From Providencia sneebia DSM 19967 (lineage in GTDB: Bacteria > Pseudomonadota > Gammaproteobacteria > Enterobacterales > Enterobacteriaceae), in assembly GCF_000314895.2 (NCBI RefSeq), contig NZ_CM001773.1, positions 1,732,512 through 1,796,511 on the forward strand: DNA of 64,000 nucleotides. Reading direction: 5' to 3'. The notes under the pieces were generated by a model. It saw nothing but the letters and a program-made list of their open reading frames with translations, did no database searches and had not been told where the DNA came from. Every line of letters begins with the position of its first letter. The stretch's first letter is position 1. The translations under genes and the position numbers were made by a program. Shown here piece after piece: positions 34,274 through 44,787 of this stretch.

Positions 34274-34306
34274 CCCAAGCAAATCAAGCATTCTGACTAA
34301 ATCCCA
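34274..34306 (+). repeat. Right flanking direct repeat (attR side)
   Basis: 33 bp beginning CCCAAGCAAATCAAGCATTC, matching the left copy except at three positions and preceded by TCTCTCCTCC, a partial copy of the tRNA-Ser 3' end. Marks the right edge of the island. The next 400 bases (34307-34709) hold no recognised gene. Confidence 0.75.
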
Positions 34307-34709
34307 AAATCCCAAAATGTGCTGGGGTATTTACAGCGTACCCAGATATACCCGTAGTTTACCGTCAGTGAAGACGAGAACGATACCGCTGTCCTTTAAG
34401 TTATATGCCCGGCATAAGCAGGGAATTTTTAAGCGTTTTTTGATAATGATACGAACTACCATTGACGTGCATACCAACACTCCGACGATCACGGCTCTCA
34501 ATAATCGTAGTTTGAGTGTGCACAATATTACGTACCACCACCATCCTGATTCCTCTAAGGTGACAAATGAACACATTACCTGTCATCCGAGGTAAAATTG
34601 AATGGTTTGAGCTCGGTACAATACCGAACTCAAACGATATCAGCCGTTAGTTAAAGAAAAGTGTCCAATATATGGGATTCATTTCATTAAAGCGGTATTG
34701 AGTTGTAAA

Positions 34710-35447
34710 TTAATTACAAGATGGTTTACCAGTTCTATGATTTAAAGCACCATTATCAATTAATAATTTTTGCATTTCAGGAAGATTATTTTTGCATGCA
34801 TAAGTCAATGCACTTTGGTCATAAGAAGGGAGTGATTTGTCATCTGTCGTCGTAGAACGATTTATATCTGCACCTTGAGATAATAGATATTTCACAATAT
34901 CAATACGATTATTACTAGCCGCTACCATAATAAGCGTTTCACCATCACTTTCAATTTCTTGATTATTAAGGTCTACTTCATTTCTCATAAGATTATGGAT
35001 TTTCTCGACAACCTTTACATTCTTTCCAAGAACAGCAGATTTTAAAACATTATACACATCGCCTTTATCTGTTGCCCATAGATCGGCTTTTTGTGAAATA
35101 AGGTAATCAACCATATCTTCATCACCAATAAAAGCGGCCCAGCCAAGAGCGGTTTGGTCTAAACTGCCTGTATTTTTTACTTCAATATTTTGTCCGTTTT
35201 CAACCATTTTTTTGACTTTATCTAGATCACCTTGTTTGACGGCATCAAACCATTCGGCATTATCACCAGTACTTGGTGTTTTATAAAATATTCTATGGGG
35301 TAATCTATTATTGTTAGCTAGCTCGACCATTTCTGAGTAACTTGATTTAAATGATTGATATTCTGGTGGGTTATTTTTATTGATAACTTGAGCTTGTGAG
35401 CCAAAAGCAATTAAGGCCAAAGAAAAAACAAGACTTTTTATTTTCAT
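34710..35447 (-). CDS. Exported ankyrin-repeat protein
   Basis: 245 aa with a Sec signal peptide (MKIKSLVFSLALIAFGSQAQ) and about four ankyrin repeats from residue ~65 on (DQTALGWAAFIGDEDMVDYL, GETLIMVAASNNRIDIVKYL then LSQGADIN, QSALTYACKNNLPEMQKLL). Periplasmic location expected. Ankyrin proteins of this type often accompany catalases or effectors, but here the neighbour is an outer-membrane barrel gene. Function not assignable. The intergenic 35448-35724 is AT-rich with nothing recognised. Confidence 0.75.
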   Translation of the reverse strand: MKIKSLVFSLALIAFGSQAQVINKNNPPEYQSFKSSYSEMVELANNNRLPHRIFYKTPSTGDNAEWFDAVKQGDLDKVKKMVENGQNIEVKNTGSLDQTALGWAAFIGDEDMVDYLISQKADLWATDKGDVYNVLKSAVLGKNVKVVEKIHNLMRNEVDLNNQEIESDGETLIMVAASNNRIDIVKYLLSQGADINRSTTTDDKSLPSYDQSALTYACKNNLPEMQKLLIDNGALNHRTGKPSCN

Positions 35448-36461
35448 ATTATTAAATACTCACTTAACGTTTATTAGAGACATTCTAATTCTAACGAGAG
35501 AAATATTTATTTCTAATCCTAATGGTTACAAAACGTTAATCATATTTCGATGTTGTGATTTTTTATGGCTAAGTAGTTAATAAATAACAAATAGAACAAT
35601 AATTATCCTGTATATATGTAGCACTAAATGGATAATGGTAAAATTTTTCAAGACTTCTATATTTCTATATACAGTAATTCTTATACATCACATAAGAGGT
35701 AAATAGCGCTTATTAATACTAAATTTATTTAATTTCTAGCATGAAAGCGAGACCATGTGCATTATCACTTGATAAGTAACCGATCCCAGCTTTAATTTTT
35801 ATTGTGTTGTCATAAAAATTAATGGGAGTTTCTAATGCTAATGAAGTATTGTTTATAAAACCAAATGATAATTCTCTATAGTCTTTGCCATAGAAGCCAC
35901 CAATATTATTGGATAAGATAAGATTGAATTTTCTTTCATTTAAGCTGAATAAATCAGTCATGACATATTCGCCACCTGCTGACCATGTGCCTGTATTACT
36001 ATTGACGTTTAATTTTTTTTCTGTTCTAAAACCATTTGTAAACATATAGGATATATGTCCATATATATTTATTTCGTCATTATTAGCTAATTTATTCGTA
36101 TTTTTTAATCCAATTTTAGGTGTTATATGAAATGAATTAACACTCCAATCAAGCAAGCCCTCGTTACGCAATAACTCTTTCATTTGGTGATCACCGTGAA
36201 ATGAGGAATTATTACTCATATTTGCATAGCCAAATTCTAATTCGTTTTCCAAATGAAGGTTATCATTTATCTGGTAAGAGACTTTTGGTGATGCTGTTAG
36301 GCTAAAAATATCCCAGCGAGCATGCATTCTACCTACATAGTCTATATTCACTGGAGATGATTTTACTTTAAGGTAATTCCCTTTTAACTGCATGGAGAAT
36401 GCATAATTATCTTTAACATAAATATTTTTAAAATGTAAGCGCTTAATGAACCAGTAAAGCT

Positions 36462-37990
36462 TTACTCAACCTCACTGATTTCTACGTTCCATGGCATGAG
36501 ATCCGACACATCATCTTTCGGACTTCGTTTTGGTAACTCGGTAAACAGGTGTTGGAAGTAATAATAAGGGTTCATGTCATTAGCGCGGCAAGTCATCACG
36601 AGGCTATACAAGTTTGCACTCGCCTTTGCTCCGCCTACCGAAGTTGAGAACATCCAATTTTTGCGACCTGTCGTGAACGGCCTTATATCTCGTTCGGTCA
36701 CATTGTTGTCGATACTTATATCGCCGTCTTCAAGGTAGGTAAGCAGCTTAGGCCACTGGTTTTGCGTATAAGTGATGGCTTTGCCAAGTAATCCTTTAGG
36801 GAGAACGTTTTGACTGTCAAGCCATTGCTTGAACTCATCTAAAATAGGTTTGGCTTCTTCTTGTCGTAGTTGGTGTCGAGATTTTGCGTCAGCCCCTTTG
36901 GGCTTTCTCTTCAAGGACCGTATAGTTTGCTATAAAGTTCAGTGCTTTTTCTGGCTTGCCCGCTTTTTTTGATGGTGAAGCTTTTTGAGCATCAGTAAAC
37001 TTTCGTGCGATACATGCGCCATGCAAGCAGCTTGAGTCACGTCCTCAAGTTTGTCGTATGCACGTGATAGCCATCCGATAGCAAGTAACCAGAGTAACCA
37101 CCTAAAAAGTCTTGTACGCACTCTGCTCTGCGGCTGGCTTGATAGTCGTAGATAACCACTGGGTTATTGACGAACTCACCGCTACGATAGACCCACATAT
37201 ATGACTTAGATTGTGCTTTCTTATCTTCTTCACGTAATACTTGAACAGTGGTTTCGTCCGCGCAGATGAGCTTTTCTTTCAATAACTCACTTTTCATTGC
37301 ATCAATAATGACTTGCACTTTGCTTCCTAACTGAACGCACCAGTTGGCCAGTGTAGCGCGGCTAATATCTATACCAGAGCGATTGAGAATATCCACTTGG
37401 CGATAGAGTGGCAGAGCATCAACGTATTTTGCTGTGACTACAGCGGCGAATGCATCTGCACTCCCTAGGCTTTTAGGGATCATACTTGCGGGTTTTGGGG
37501 CTGTGATAATCTTTGTTTCAGTCTGTGTTTTTTCACACTGCCGGCAAGCGTACTTGGTTCGCTCGTGACGTATAACACTAACCTTCTGTGGGATGATTTT
37601 CAGCTCTTCAGAAGTTTCAACACCACATTGATGTAAAGGCTCGTCGCAGCAGTCGCAATAAGGGGCATTGAGTTCATGTTTATGAACTTCACGCTCGAGC
37701 TCTTTTGGAAAAGGCTTACGGCCTGTTTTTTTCTTGTCGTCGTCGGATTTAGCCGTACTCTTTTGTTGCTCCGCTTCGTTAAACGTACCTTTGGGTATTT
37801 TTTCACTTTGTGATGAGAAGCGCTTTGACTTACTTAAATTGAGCTGTTCAATCAACAACTCAATTTTGGTTTTGAGCTCGGCAACCTCCTCTTGCTTTGC
37901 CGCAAGGAGTTTATCTTTTGCTTCGTTCTGTTGGTGAAGCTCAAGCAGCATAGCTTTTAGCTGGTCGATATCATCAAGGAGGTCGGTCAT
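36462..37990 (-). pseudogene. tnpC: IS66 transposase TnpC, disrupted by frameshifts
   Basis: DDE transposase. The N-terminal 300 residues are intact (coiled coil, CX2C zinc-binding CDCCDEPLHQC and CRQCEK, catalytic region with CADETTVQVL). Near 37060-36915 the frame is lost several times: the expected DGYHAYDKLEDV, ARKFTDAQ and AKLYGLE segments occur in three frames. The last 150 residues (IDNNVTERDIRPFTTGRKNW ... LMPWNVE) resume in frame. At least two indels are needed, so the element should be immobile unless the sequence has errors. Confidence 0.85.
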
Positions 37991-38074
37991 GTCTGGGCTC
38001 TGGTCATCTCAATGACTTAAGTATGACAGCAAAAAAGGATCGTTCAAGCCCAACGTGACGATCAGTATCAGCGG

Positions 38075-38419
38075 TCACACTTCTAGATTATGAAGTGGAC
38101 GATGAGCTTTGGCATGTTCGAGCGTTAACCCCGAAAGAAGCCAACCCAGTTGTTGCTTAGTAATATGAATGGCTCCGTCCTCACTGGGTCTTGGCCACTT
38201 GAAGGTCCCTTTTTCTAAGCGACGATAGTACAGCCAGAAGCCATTAGTATCCCAAAACAAGATTTTCAATTTATCTCGGGTACGATTGCAGAAAATGAAC
38301 CAAGACTCACTAAACGGATCCATCTCAAGAGTCTCCGCGACAATCAACGATAGTCCATTAATGGACTTACGCATGTCCGTGACTCCAGAGATGAGGAAAA
38401 CCTTACCTGTTGGTATCAT
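38075..38419 (-). CDS. tnpB: IS66 accessory protein TnpB (Orf2)
   Basis: 114 aa with the typical start MIPTGKVFLISGVTDMRKSI and the NRTRDKLKILFWDTNGFWLYYRRLE segment (written in two parts: NRTRDKLKILFWDTNG, FWLYYRRLE) of IS66 Orf2. Overlaps the tnpA stop by four bases (ATGA), so coupled. Appears intact. Confidence 0.92.
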   Translation of the reverse strand: MIPTGKVFLISGVTDMRKSINGLSLIVAETLEMDPFSESWFIFCNRTRDKLKILFWDTNGFWLYYRRLEKGTFKWPRPSEDGAIHITKQQLGWLLSGLTLEHAKAHRPLHNLEV

Positions 38420-38712
38420 TGTAGCGCTTCAAACCAAGTCTTAATTTGTTGCGAGCTAAGCGTTGCCGGCAGTTCTGCTCGAATGCCATTATTGAGAATT
38501 AACACAACACAACTTGTGCTCACGGTAGGCTCTGTCACCACGATAGGTTGAACCCTGGTTTCAGGCTCGGATTGCGTGAGCTTTTTCGACCAATAGTGAA
38601 AAGTCTGATAGCTTATGTTTTGCTCCGAGCAAAACTGCTTAATGCCTAAATTACTTTGTCGTTGCTGCTCTAGAATTGCAGCCCAGTATTCTCGTTTACT
38701 TTGTTGTTCCAT
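38416..38712 (-). CDS. tnpA: IS66 accessory protein TnpA (Orf1)
   Basis: 98 aa with a helix-turn-helix (KQFCSEQNISYQTFHYWSKK) of the IS66 Orf1/Tnp_8-like family. First gene of the element, with GGAGGG before its ATG. Confidence 0.9.
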   Translation of the reverse strand: MEQQSKREYWAAILEQQRQSNLGIKQFCSEQNISYQTFHYWSKKLTQSEPETRVQPIVVTEPTVSTSCVVLILNNGIRAELPATLSSQQIKTWFEALQ

Positions 38713-39332
38713 AGTCCCTCCAATGAAAAAGCTACTATGGCAAATGACGAGTTTGTTTAGTATGTGTGGTTCATTAACCGCTTACTTTAAAATCGTAAGG
38801 TAAAGAATATTTCTCATAGACAAATCCATCGGTATGTAATTTCGAAGCACTAATATCATCAGTCAATGAGAGTGCAAGTAATTTTGCATATCCAGCATTG
38901 AGATTTTCATCACTATAAGAATTACTTATATAAAGTACAGAGAGTGAAAATAATAGTTTTAGATATGATGGCTTCATTGAGTGTTCCTAGCCGTGGATAT
39001 TTTGATAAATGTAATAAGATATATATTCTTATATGGAATATTTTCTTTTTTGAATTGTCAAGCTAACTTAAGTTACACATATGAAATATAAAACAATATT
39101 TAGTAATTTAAAAGAATTAAGTTATTCTGTTTTGACTAAATATCAACCTTAACAATTTGCAGATTGTCTGGCACGTAAGTCTCTACATAACTCATTATTA
39201 AATATGAGGTTAATTTTATCGTATATCTCAATAATTACACTACCTAATAAGTATTATAACGTTAAAGTGCATGGTTGTAATTTATTGATTTATTTTAATA
39301 AAATCCAATATCACTTAGTTGATAATGCAAAT

Positions 39333-39351
39333 AACATTGATAATCATTTCT
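39333..39351 (+). promoter_or_regulatory. Fur-box candidate upstream of the TonB receptor
   Basis: AACATTGATAATCATTTCT matches the 19-bp Fur consensus at 13 positions, including the central TGATAATCATT, 127 bases before the receptor start. The intergenic stretch 38978-39477 has no other recognised element. Confidence 0.5.
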
Positions 39352-39477
39352 GTTTGTGTATATTTTGCATTTCAGAAAATTAGTATGGATAATTATTGAT
39401 AACAATTCATCTATTAAATTTAACTTAGAGAATACATTTGTAGAATTAATGATAGATTAGTTAAAGGCATACCTTAA

Positions 39478-40526
39478 ATGATATTTAGGACTAAGAAAAA
39501 CATAATAACATTAGTTATTTTATGCACTTCTACGTCATCTTTAACTAGCCAAAATACGCCAGCAAATCAAGAAGACAAACTTGTAGTAACAACAAGTAAA
39601 TATAAATCTGATACTAAACATATCAATACTAGAGATATTAGCACTGTTAGAGGGACGACAAATTCGGATATTTTGCTAATGAAACGTCATTGCAAAGTAA
39701 TAATTCTAGGAATGAAGCTGGTGCTCTAGATATTGGTATTCGTGGGTTACAAGGTAATGGGCGAGTGCCAATTATTATTGATGGTAGCCTTCAATCAACA
39801 AATACATGGCGAGGATATCAAGGTAGTGCAGATAGAACATATATAGATTCTGACTTAATTGATACAATTGAAATAGAGAAAGGTGCTTCTATGAGTAAAT
39901 TCTCAGGAGGCACAATAGGTGGTACAGTTAAATTAAAAACACTTTCTGCTAACAGTATTATTCCTAAAGGTGACCAATTTGGCGTGTTATTAAAAGGGAA
40001 TATTTATAATAACAATGTACGTCCAACAGTTGGCCCTGATGAAAAATCAGAAGGAAGCTATCATCCTTCACGTAATTTGAAAAGCACTCATTTTAATAAT
40101 GGCTCTTATACTACAGGTGTTGCTTATCGAAATGATAAATTTGATTTCCTAGTTGCTTATAGCGTTCGGACACAGGGGAATTTCTTTGCTGGCAAACATG
40201 GCTATCATAAATACAAAAATACTGAATCTCCGATATTACCAGGTCAAGAAGTTGTTAATACCAGTTTTGAAAGCCAATCTACTTTATTGAAGAGCAATAT
40301 TTATTTTAATCCTTACTCAAGTTTAGAATTAAATTATCGACATCATGAACAAAAAGCCGGTGAGGTATTAGCCGCTTATTGGTATCAACATGATGGAAAA
40401 ATGTCTCAATGGACTTTAGGTTCTGCAAAAGTTGATACTGCATCAATGAATTATTCATATAAGCCAGAATCAATTATAGTCTCAAAAAATTTTTATCAAA
40501 ATGATAATTTAACTAGTAATATTTAA
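39478..40526 (+). pseudogene. Truncated, frameshifted TonB-dependent receptor (heme/hemophore type)
   Basis: Outer-membrane receptor fragment. The first frame has a weak signal peptide and a TonB-box-like EDKLVVTTSK. The plug continues in another frame from ~39675: SNNSRNEAGALDIGIRGLQG, GRVPIIIDGSLQSTNT, IEIEKGASMSKFSGGTIGG. Adding one T to the T4 run at 39671-39674 restores the join (DIFANETSLQS). The barrel stops after about 200 residues where 600 or more are expected, so it is a true remnant even if the frameshift is a sequence error. Most like the HasR/hemoglobin-receptor group. A Fur-box candidate lies upstream. Confidence 0.75.
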
Positions 40527-40633
40527 GTTCCATTTATATATTCTACTTTATAATACTTTCTATTCACTGGAGCCAATATGGTTCTAAATAAATTTTATTT
40601 CTGTATTGTATCATTATTGAAGGGTTGGTAATT

Positions 40634-40975
40634 GTGAGATATTTATTATGCTTTTTTCTAGTCACTATGATCTCCGGTTGTTCTAATTATGGCGTTAATA
40701 CTGAACATTTAGATTTACTAAATAATAATGAGTTATGTAAGGCCTTAGGTGAAAATCAAGCATTTGAGCTTCAGGGCTTTGATCGTAAAAGTGAAATAAA
40801 TAGAATTAGTGATGAAGTGAATCTAAGAGCTGCTGAAGGCACTCTTGACAAGTTTAGTTGTAAAAATATTTCTGAGGATACTAAAGATTATGAAACATCA
40901 AGGGAAAGATTTAAGACTTTGAATATGCCTTATGAATTCAAGGGGATTAATATCCCAGATAATTTTAACCATTAA
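40634..40975 (+). CDS. Small lipoprotein, unknown (113 aa)
   Basis: GTG start at 40634 with GAAGGG nine bases before; signal peptide VRYLLCFFLVTMISGC with lipobox ISGC. The mature part is acidic, with Cys residues in ELCK and FSCK that may pair. No family recognised. Follows the decayed TonB receptor. Confidence 0.6.
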   Translation: MRYLLCFFLVTMISGCSNYGVNTEHLDLLNNNELCKALGENQAFELQGFDRKSEINRISDEVNLRAAEGTLDKFSCKNISEDTKDYETSRERFKTLNMPYEFKGINIPDNFNH

Positions 40976-41140
40976 TGCAATAATTTCTTATTCATCATGT
41001 AAAATAGCAGAATATGGCATTTATGATGGTAGATATCATATCTGTATATCTCTCTTGTGTTACCATTAAGAAGAAAATTTTCAATATAAAATTTTATTTA
41101 TATACAAAAATAGATATATTATAGTTTTATATATCTATTT

Positions 41141-41533
41141 TTATTTTTCTGGGTAAAGTAAATCTAATTCCATTAATCGTTTAATGATTGGTGCGGTTTC
41201 ATTGCTAGCATATTCGATTGCACTAAGGTAAATGATATTATTCTTATCAAATCCATGTTTATTAAATTGATATTTTATTCCGGGGATGCAAATAAGAAGT
41301 TTTGCATTTTGAATAGTAAGTTTGTGAATATCAGATTCTGTGTTATCACGATATACTTGCCAATCCAAATTTCTTTGTTCTATATCTTCTTGTAAAGCAG
41401 CTAAATAGTTATCAACAGTATTGCCATGCAAAATACGTGATATAAAACTTGAACCATCACCTTCCGTAAATAAACCTCGTCCAAGGGTTGGACCCGGTTT
41501 ATATAATAAATATATTTTTTTCTTACTTTCCAT
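41141..41533 (-). CDS. Unknown cytosolic protein (130 aa)
   Basis: MESKKKIYLLYKPGPTLGRG... Alternating beta and helix pattern with a hydrophobic KLLICIPGIKYQF strand; looks like a small Rossmann-like alpha/beta protein. No catalytic motif seen. A perfect 10 x 9 bp tandem repeat lies 78-167 bases upstream of its start and may influence its promoter. Nothing is known of the function. Confidence 0.55.
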   Translation of the reverse strand: MESKKKIYLLYKPGPTLGRGLFTEGDGSSFISRILHGNTVDNYLAALQEDIEQRNLDWQVYRDNTESDIHKLTIQNAKLLICIPGIKYQFNKHGFDKNNIIYLSAIEYASNETAPIIKRLMELDLLYPEK

Positions 41534-41610
41534 TTTTTATCGCCACAAAAAATTTGGTAAATAATAATCATAACTATCTATAATATCAATGATGATGTTA
41601 TATTATTTTA

Positions 41611-41700
41611 GTTGATTTAGTTGATTTAGTTGATTTAGTTGATTTAGTTGATTTAGTTGATTTAGTTGATTTAGTTGATTTAGTTGATTTAGTTGATTTA
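41611..41700. repeat. Tandem repeat, ten perfect copies of GTTGATTTA
   Basis: Exactly 90 bases, ten identical 9-mers, ending at GTGATCGTG. In one frame it would read Val-Asp-Leu repeated, but no gene covers it. It lies in the gene-free region 41534-42475, upstream of the minus-strand gene. The rest of that region is AT-rich with nothing recognised. Perfect repetition suggests active copy-number change. Confidence 0.95.
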
Positions 41701-42475
41701 GTGATCGTGATTATATCGTGACTAAATTATTTTTTTAATTAGTGTTAGTTATGCTTCATATTTACTAAAAAATATTCATTAAGTGTGTTTTGTTAGAGCA
41801 TGAAATATTTTCATATGTGAAATATTTAGTAATGGTACTTTTAGATAAACTAGGTAAAAAGCTTGGTTATTATGATTGATATTTAATCATTAAGAGGGAT
41901 ATTGCAAGTATCACGTTATAAGAGTTAACTAATATATTTTTAATATAGATGATAGGAGAGATATATTTTTTTAGATATCGTAGGCAGTAATAACTCAATT
42001 AGTTTAAATAGCTAAGTTAAATTAGCTATTAATACGTTATTAAAAAGATTAGAAGTAGCCTATTCATTTTAAGTTAGATAATGATAAATATTAAAATGTA
42101 ATTTTTTATTTTAAATAACTATAAGATAGGTGATTATTTGTTTGCTAATTCTAACTGACAGAGATGGTTATCTTTTTATTTTTAATGGCGAATATTATTA
42201 AGTATTACTTCAGAGGTAGTCAAATAGATTATATTTATAGAGTGATAAATGTTATCTATTATAATCTAATGTTTTTATTTTTGGTGATATAAGTTTAATT
42301 TTTGTTGACTGATTGGGTTAATAGGAATAATGTATTTAACAAGTTACATTGGTTGTTAAATATAAAATAATAAATTTCCCGCCTATACAGATTGAATGAT
42401 TCATTCATCTGTTTTTGTGTTTTGAATTTACCTTCACCTGTTTTTTAGCAAAGCAAAAGCATTAGGAATGTTAAT

Positions 42476-44745
42476 ATGCGTAAAAATAAATTATCAGTAC
42501 CCGGCGTACATCCATATAATGGACCTGCGGGTGGTTGGGGTGCATTAAAAGCGACTGCGATTGCAGTCCGTACCCAAATGGATGTATTTAATGCTCCAAA
42601 AACATTACTTAATACTAACCAACCTGATGGTTTTGATTGCCCGGGCTGTGCATGGCCGGATAAAGAACATCATTCAACATTCCAATTTTGTGAAAATGGC
42701 GCTAAAGCAGTAACTTGGGAAGCAACAAAAAAAGAGTTACTCCAGAATTTTTAGCCGCAAATACGGTTTCATCATTGTTGGAAAAATCTGACTATGAATT
42801 AGAAAACTATGGAAGATTAACTCATCCATTATCCTATGATGCGGCAACAGATACTTTAGTTCCTGTTTCATGGGAGTCTGCTTTTGAGCGTATAGGTGAA
42901 ATTCTAAGAAATATAAATTCACCTTCAGATGTGGAATTTTATACTTCAGGCCGAGCTTCTAATGAAGCTGCTTATTTATTTCAGTTATTTGCGAGAGCTT
43001 ACGGTACTAATAATTTTCCTGATTGTTCTAATATGTGTCATGAGCCAACGAGTGTTGGATTACCACAATCGATTGGTATTGGTAAAGGTACTGTTTCATT
43101 AGATGATTTTGATCATACTCAATTAATTATTGCTATTGGCCATAATCCAGGAACTAACCATCCTCGTATGATGGGAACGCTTCATGAAGTTGCACGCCGA
43201 GGAGTGCCAATTGTTGTTTTTAATCCCTTAAAAGAACGCGCACTTGAGCGATTTACTGACCCGCAAAGTGTGGTTGAGATGGCAACTTATAGTTCAACAA
43301 ATATTGCTTCATCTTATTATCAAGTCAAAGCGGGTGGTGATGCAGCTGCGCTAAAAGGTATTATGAAAGTTTTATTAGCTTGGGATAATGAGCGCGGCGA
43401 TATTCTTGATCATCAATTTATTGCAGAACATACTATGGGGTTTGAAGCAGTAACAGAAGAACTGCATAAAACATCATGGGAACAGATTGAAGCAGAAAGT
43501 GGCATTACACGGTCTGATATTGAAAATATTGCGCAATTATATGTTCAATCTGAAGCAACAATTATTACTTATGGAATGGGAATTACTCAACACAATAAAG
43601 GGACAGCAAATGTTCGGTTAATTGCTGATTTATTATTAATGAAGGGTAATATTGGTAAATTAGGTGCTGGAATATGTCCATTACGTGGTCACTCTAATGT
43701 TCAAGGTAATCGAACTGTAGGAATTACAGAAAAACCTTCTGTTGAGTTTTTACAAAAGTTAGAGGAAGTATTTGGATTTAAACCTCCTTATGAACATGGT
43801 CATGATGCTGTTAAAGCAATGCAGGCAATGGTTGAAGGAAAAGTAAAAGCATTAATTTGCCTTGGAGGAAACTTTGCTGTTGCTTTACCTGATCCGCAAT
43901 TATCATTTTCAGCAATGAAAAATTTAGATTTAAGCGTTCACATAGGAACAAAATTAAATCGTTCTCATTTGTTGGTTGCAAAAGAAACATTTATTTTGCC
44001 GTGTTTAGGGCGTACTGAACTAGATATTCGTGAACTTGGTCGCCAATCAATTACTGTGGAAGATTCTATGTCGATGGTGCATGCTTCAGCAGGAAAATTA
44101 ACGCCTGCTTCACCATTATTAAAATCAGAACCTGTTATTGTTGCACAAATGGCTGAGGCAACATTAATTGATAGTAAAATTCCATGGCGTTCTTATACAG
44201 AAAGTTATGATTTAATTCGTGATGTTATTGAAAAAACCATCCCTGGTTTTGAGCATTATAATCAACGTATTCGTAAACCGGGTGGTTTTCGTATGCCACT
44301 TCCACCAATAGATCGTATTTGGCCAACACCAACAGGAAAAGCAATGTTTTCTGTATTTAAAGGTGTAAAAGAAGATGCAGATGTACAAGGTGAAGGTATC
44401 TTAAGATTGGTGACGATTCGTAGTCATGACCAATATAATACAACGATTTATGGCTTAGATGATCGTTATCGTGGGGTATTTGGGCGTCGTGATGTCTTAT
44501 TTATGAATAAAAAAGATCTTGAATTAAGAGGTCTAAAACACGGTGATAAAATTACAATAAAAACAGCGTCTACAGAACGCGATTTGTCATTAAAAGATAT
44601 TACTGTTATTTCATTCGATATAGCACCCGGAACGGTTGCAGCCTATTATCCAGAAGCAAATGTATTAATCCCATTGAATTATATTGATGAAGAAAGTGGT
44701 ACACCATCTTATAAATCAGTGCCAGTGATAGTAGTTTCCCAATAA
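42476..44745 (+). pseudogene. YdeP-like molybdopterin oxidoreductase (FdhF/YdeP family), one frameshift
   Basis: Homologue of E. coli YdeP (759 aa), a formate-dehydrogenase-like protein with Mo-bis-MGD and an Fe-S cluster, linked to acid resistance. The first frame covers residues 1-~85 (PAGGWGALKA, DGFDCPGCAWPDKEH). The second covers the rest (YTSGRASNEAAYLFQLFARA, FPDCSNMCHEPTSVGL, ICPLRGHSNVQGNRTVGITE, TIYGLDDRYRGVF). The break is at an A7 run, 42727-42733; one more A gives the conserved WEATKKRVTPEF. Otherwise intact, so the frameshift may be an error or slippage. LysR gene convergent downstream. Confidence 0.88.
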
Positions 44746-44787
44746 ACAAATTAAAGGACATATTTTATTAATATGTCCTTTCTATAT

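Larger units (their letters stand above)
21233..34306. mobile_element. P4-type integrase genomic island in tRNA-Ser
   Basis: About 13 kb inserted at the 3' end of tRNA-Ser. It begins with a P4-type integrase reading away from the tRNA. Imperfect 33-bp direct repeats occur at 21233-21265 and 34274-34306. At the right end a partial copy of the tRNA 3' sequence (TCTCTCCTCC) precedes the repeat. Integrase arm-like GGGGGTAC repeats with 12-bp spacing occur inside both ends. Contents include a broken P4-type primase, iterons, a broken phage tape-measure gene, an Abi_2 gene, RHH proteins, an SSB-like protein and long repeat-rich non-coding DNA. Loss of the primase body suggests it no longer replicates by itself. 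Confidence 0.85.
36435..38785 (-). mobile_element. IS66-family insertion sequence with 8-bp target duplication
   Basis: 2351 bp bounded by inverted ends GTAAGCGCTTAATGAACC and GTAAGCGGTTAATGAACC (17 of 18 identical) and flanked by TTTAAAAT on both sides (36427-36434 and 38786-38793). It carries the IS66 set tnpA, tnpB and a disrupted tnpC on the minus strand. An 8-bp duplication is standard for IS66. Confidence 0.93.
35725..38977 (-). pseudogene. Outer-membrane beta-barrel (solitary autotransporter-like) gene split by IS66
   Basis: The 5' part (38977 to about 38794; signal peptide MKPSYLKLLFSLSVLYISNS) and the 3' part (to 35725; ends AGIGYLSSDNAHGLAFMLEIK-like aromatic-terminated strands) are separated by an IS element. 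Removing the IS and one 8-bp target copy restores one frame of about 297 codons (…LPYDFK-NIYVKDNYAFSM…). The 3' part has alternating beta strands typical of an outer-membrane barrel; I think it resembles the solitary autotransporter barrel family, by pattern only. Insertion is probably fairly recent because both parts are otherwise open. Confidence 0.7.

Noticed and set aside
34331..34586. Two overlapping minus-strand open frames after the island's right end
   Set aside because: Neither matches a family I know, they overlap in different frames, and no good ribosome binding site is seen. A frameshifted small gene is possible but not supported.
42162..42290. Short ATG frame encoding a hydrophobic ~42-aa peptide
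   Set aside because: Very AT-rich context, no ribosome binding site, and hydrophobic frames arise by chance in such DNA.
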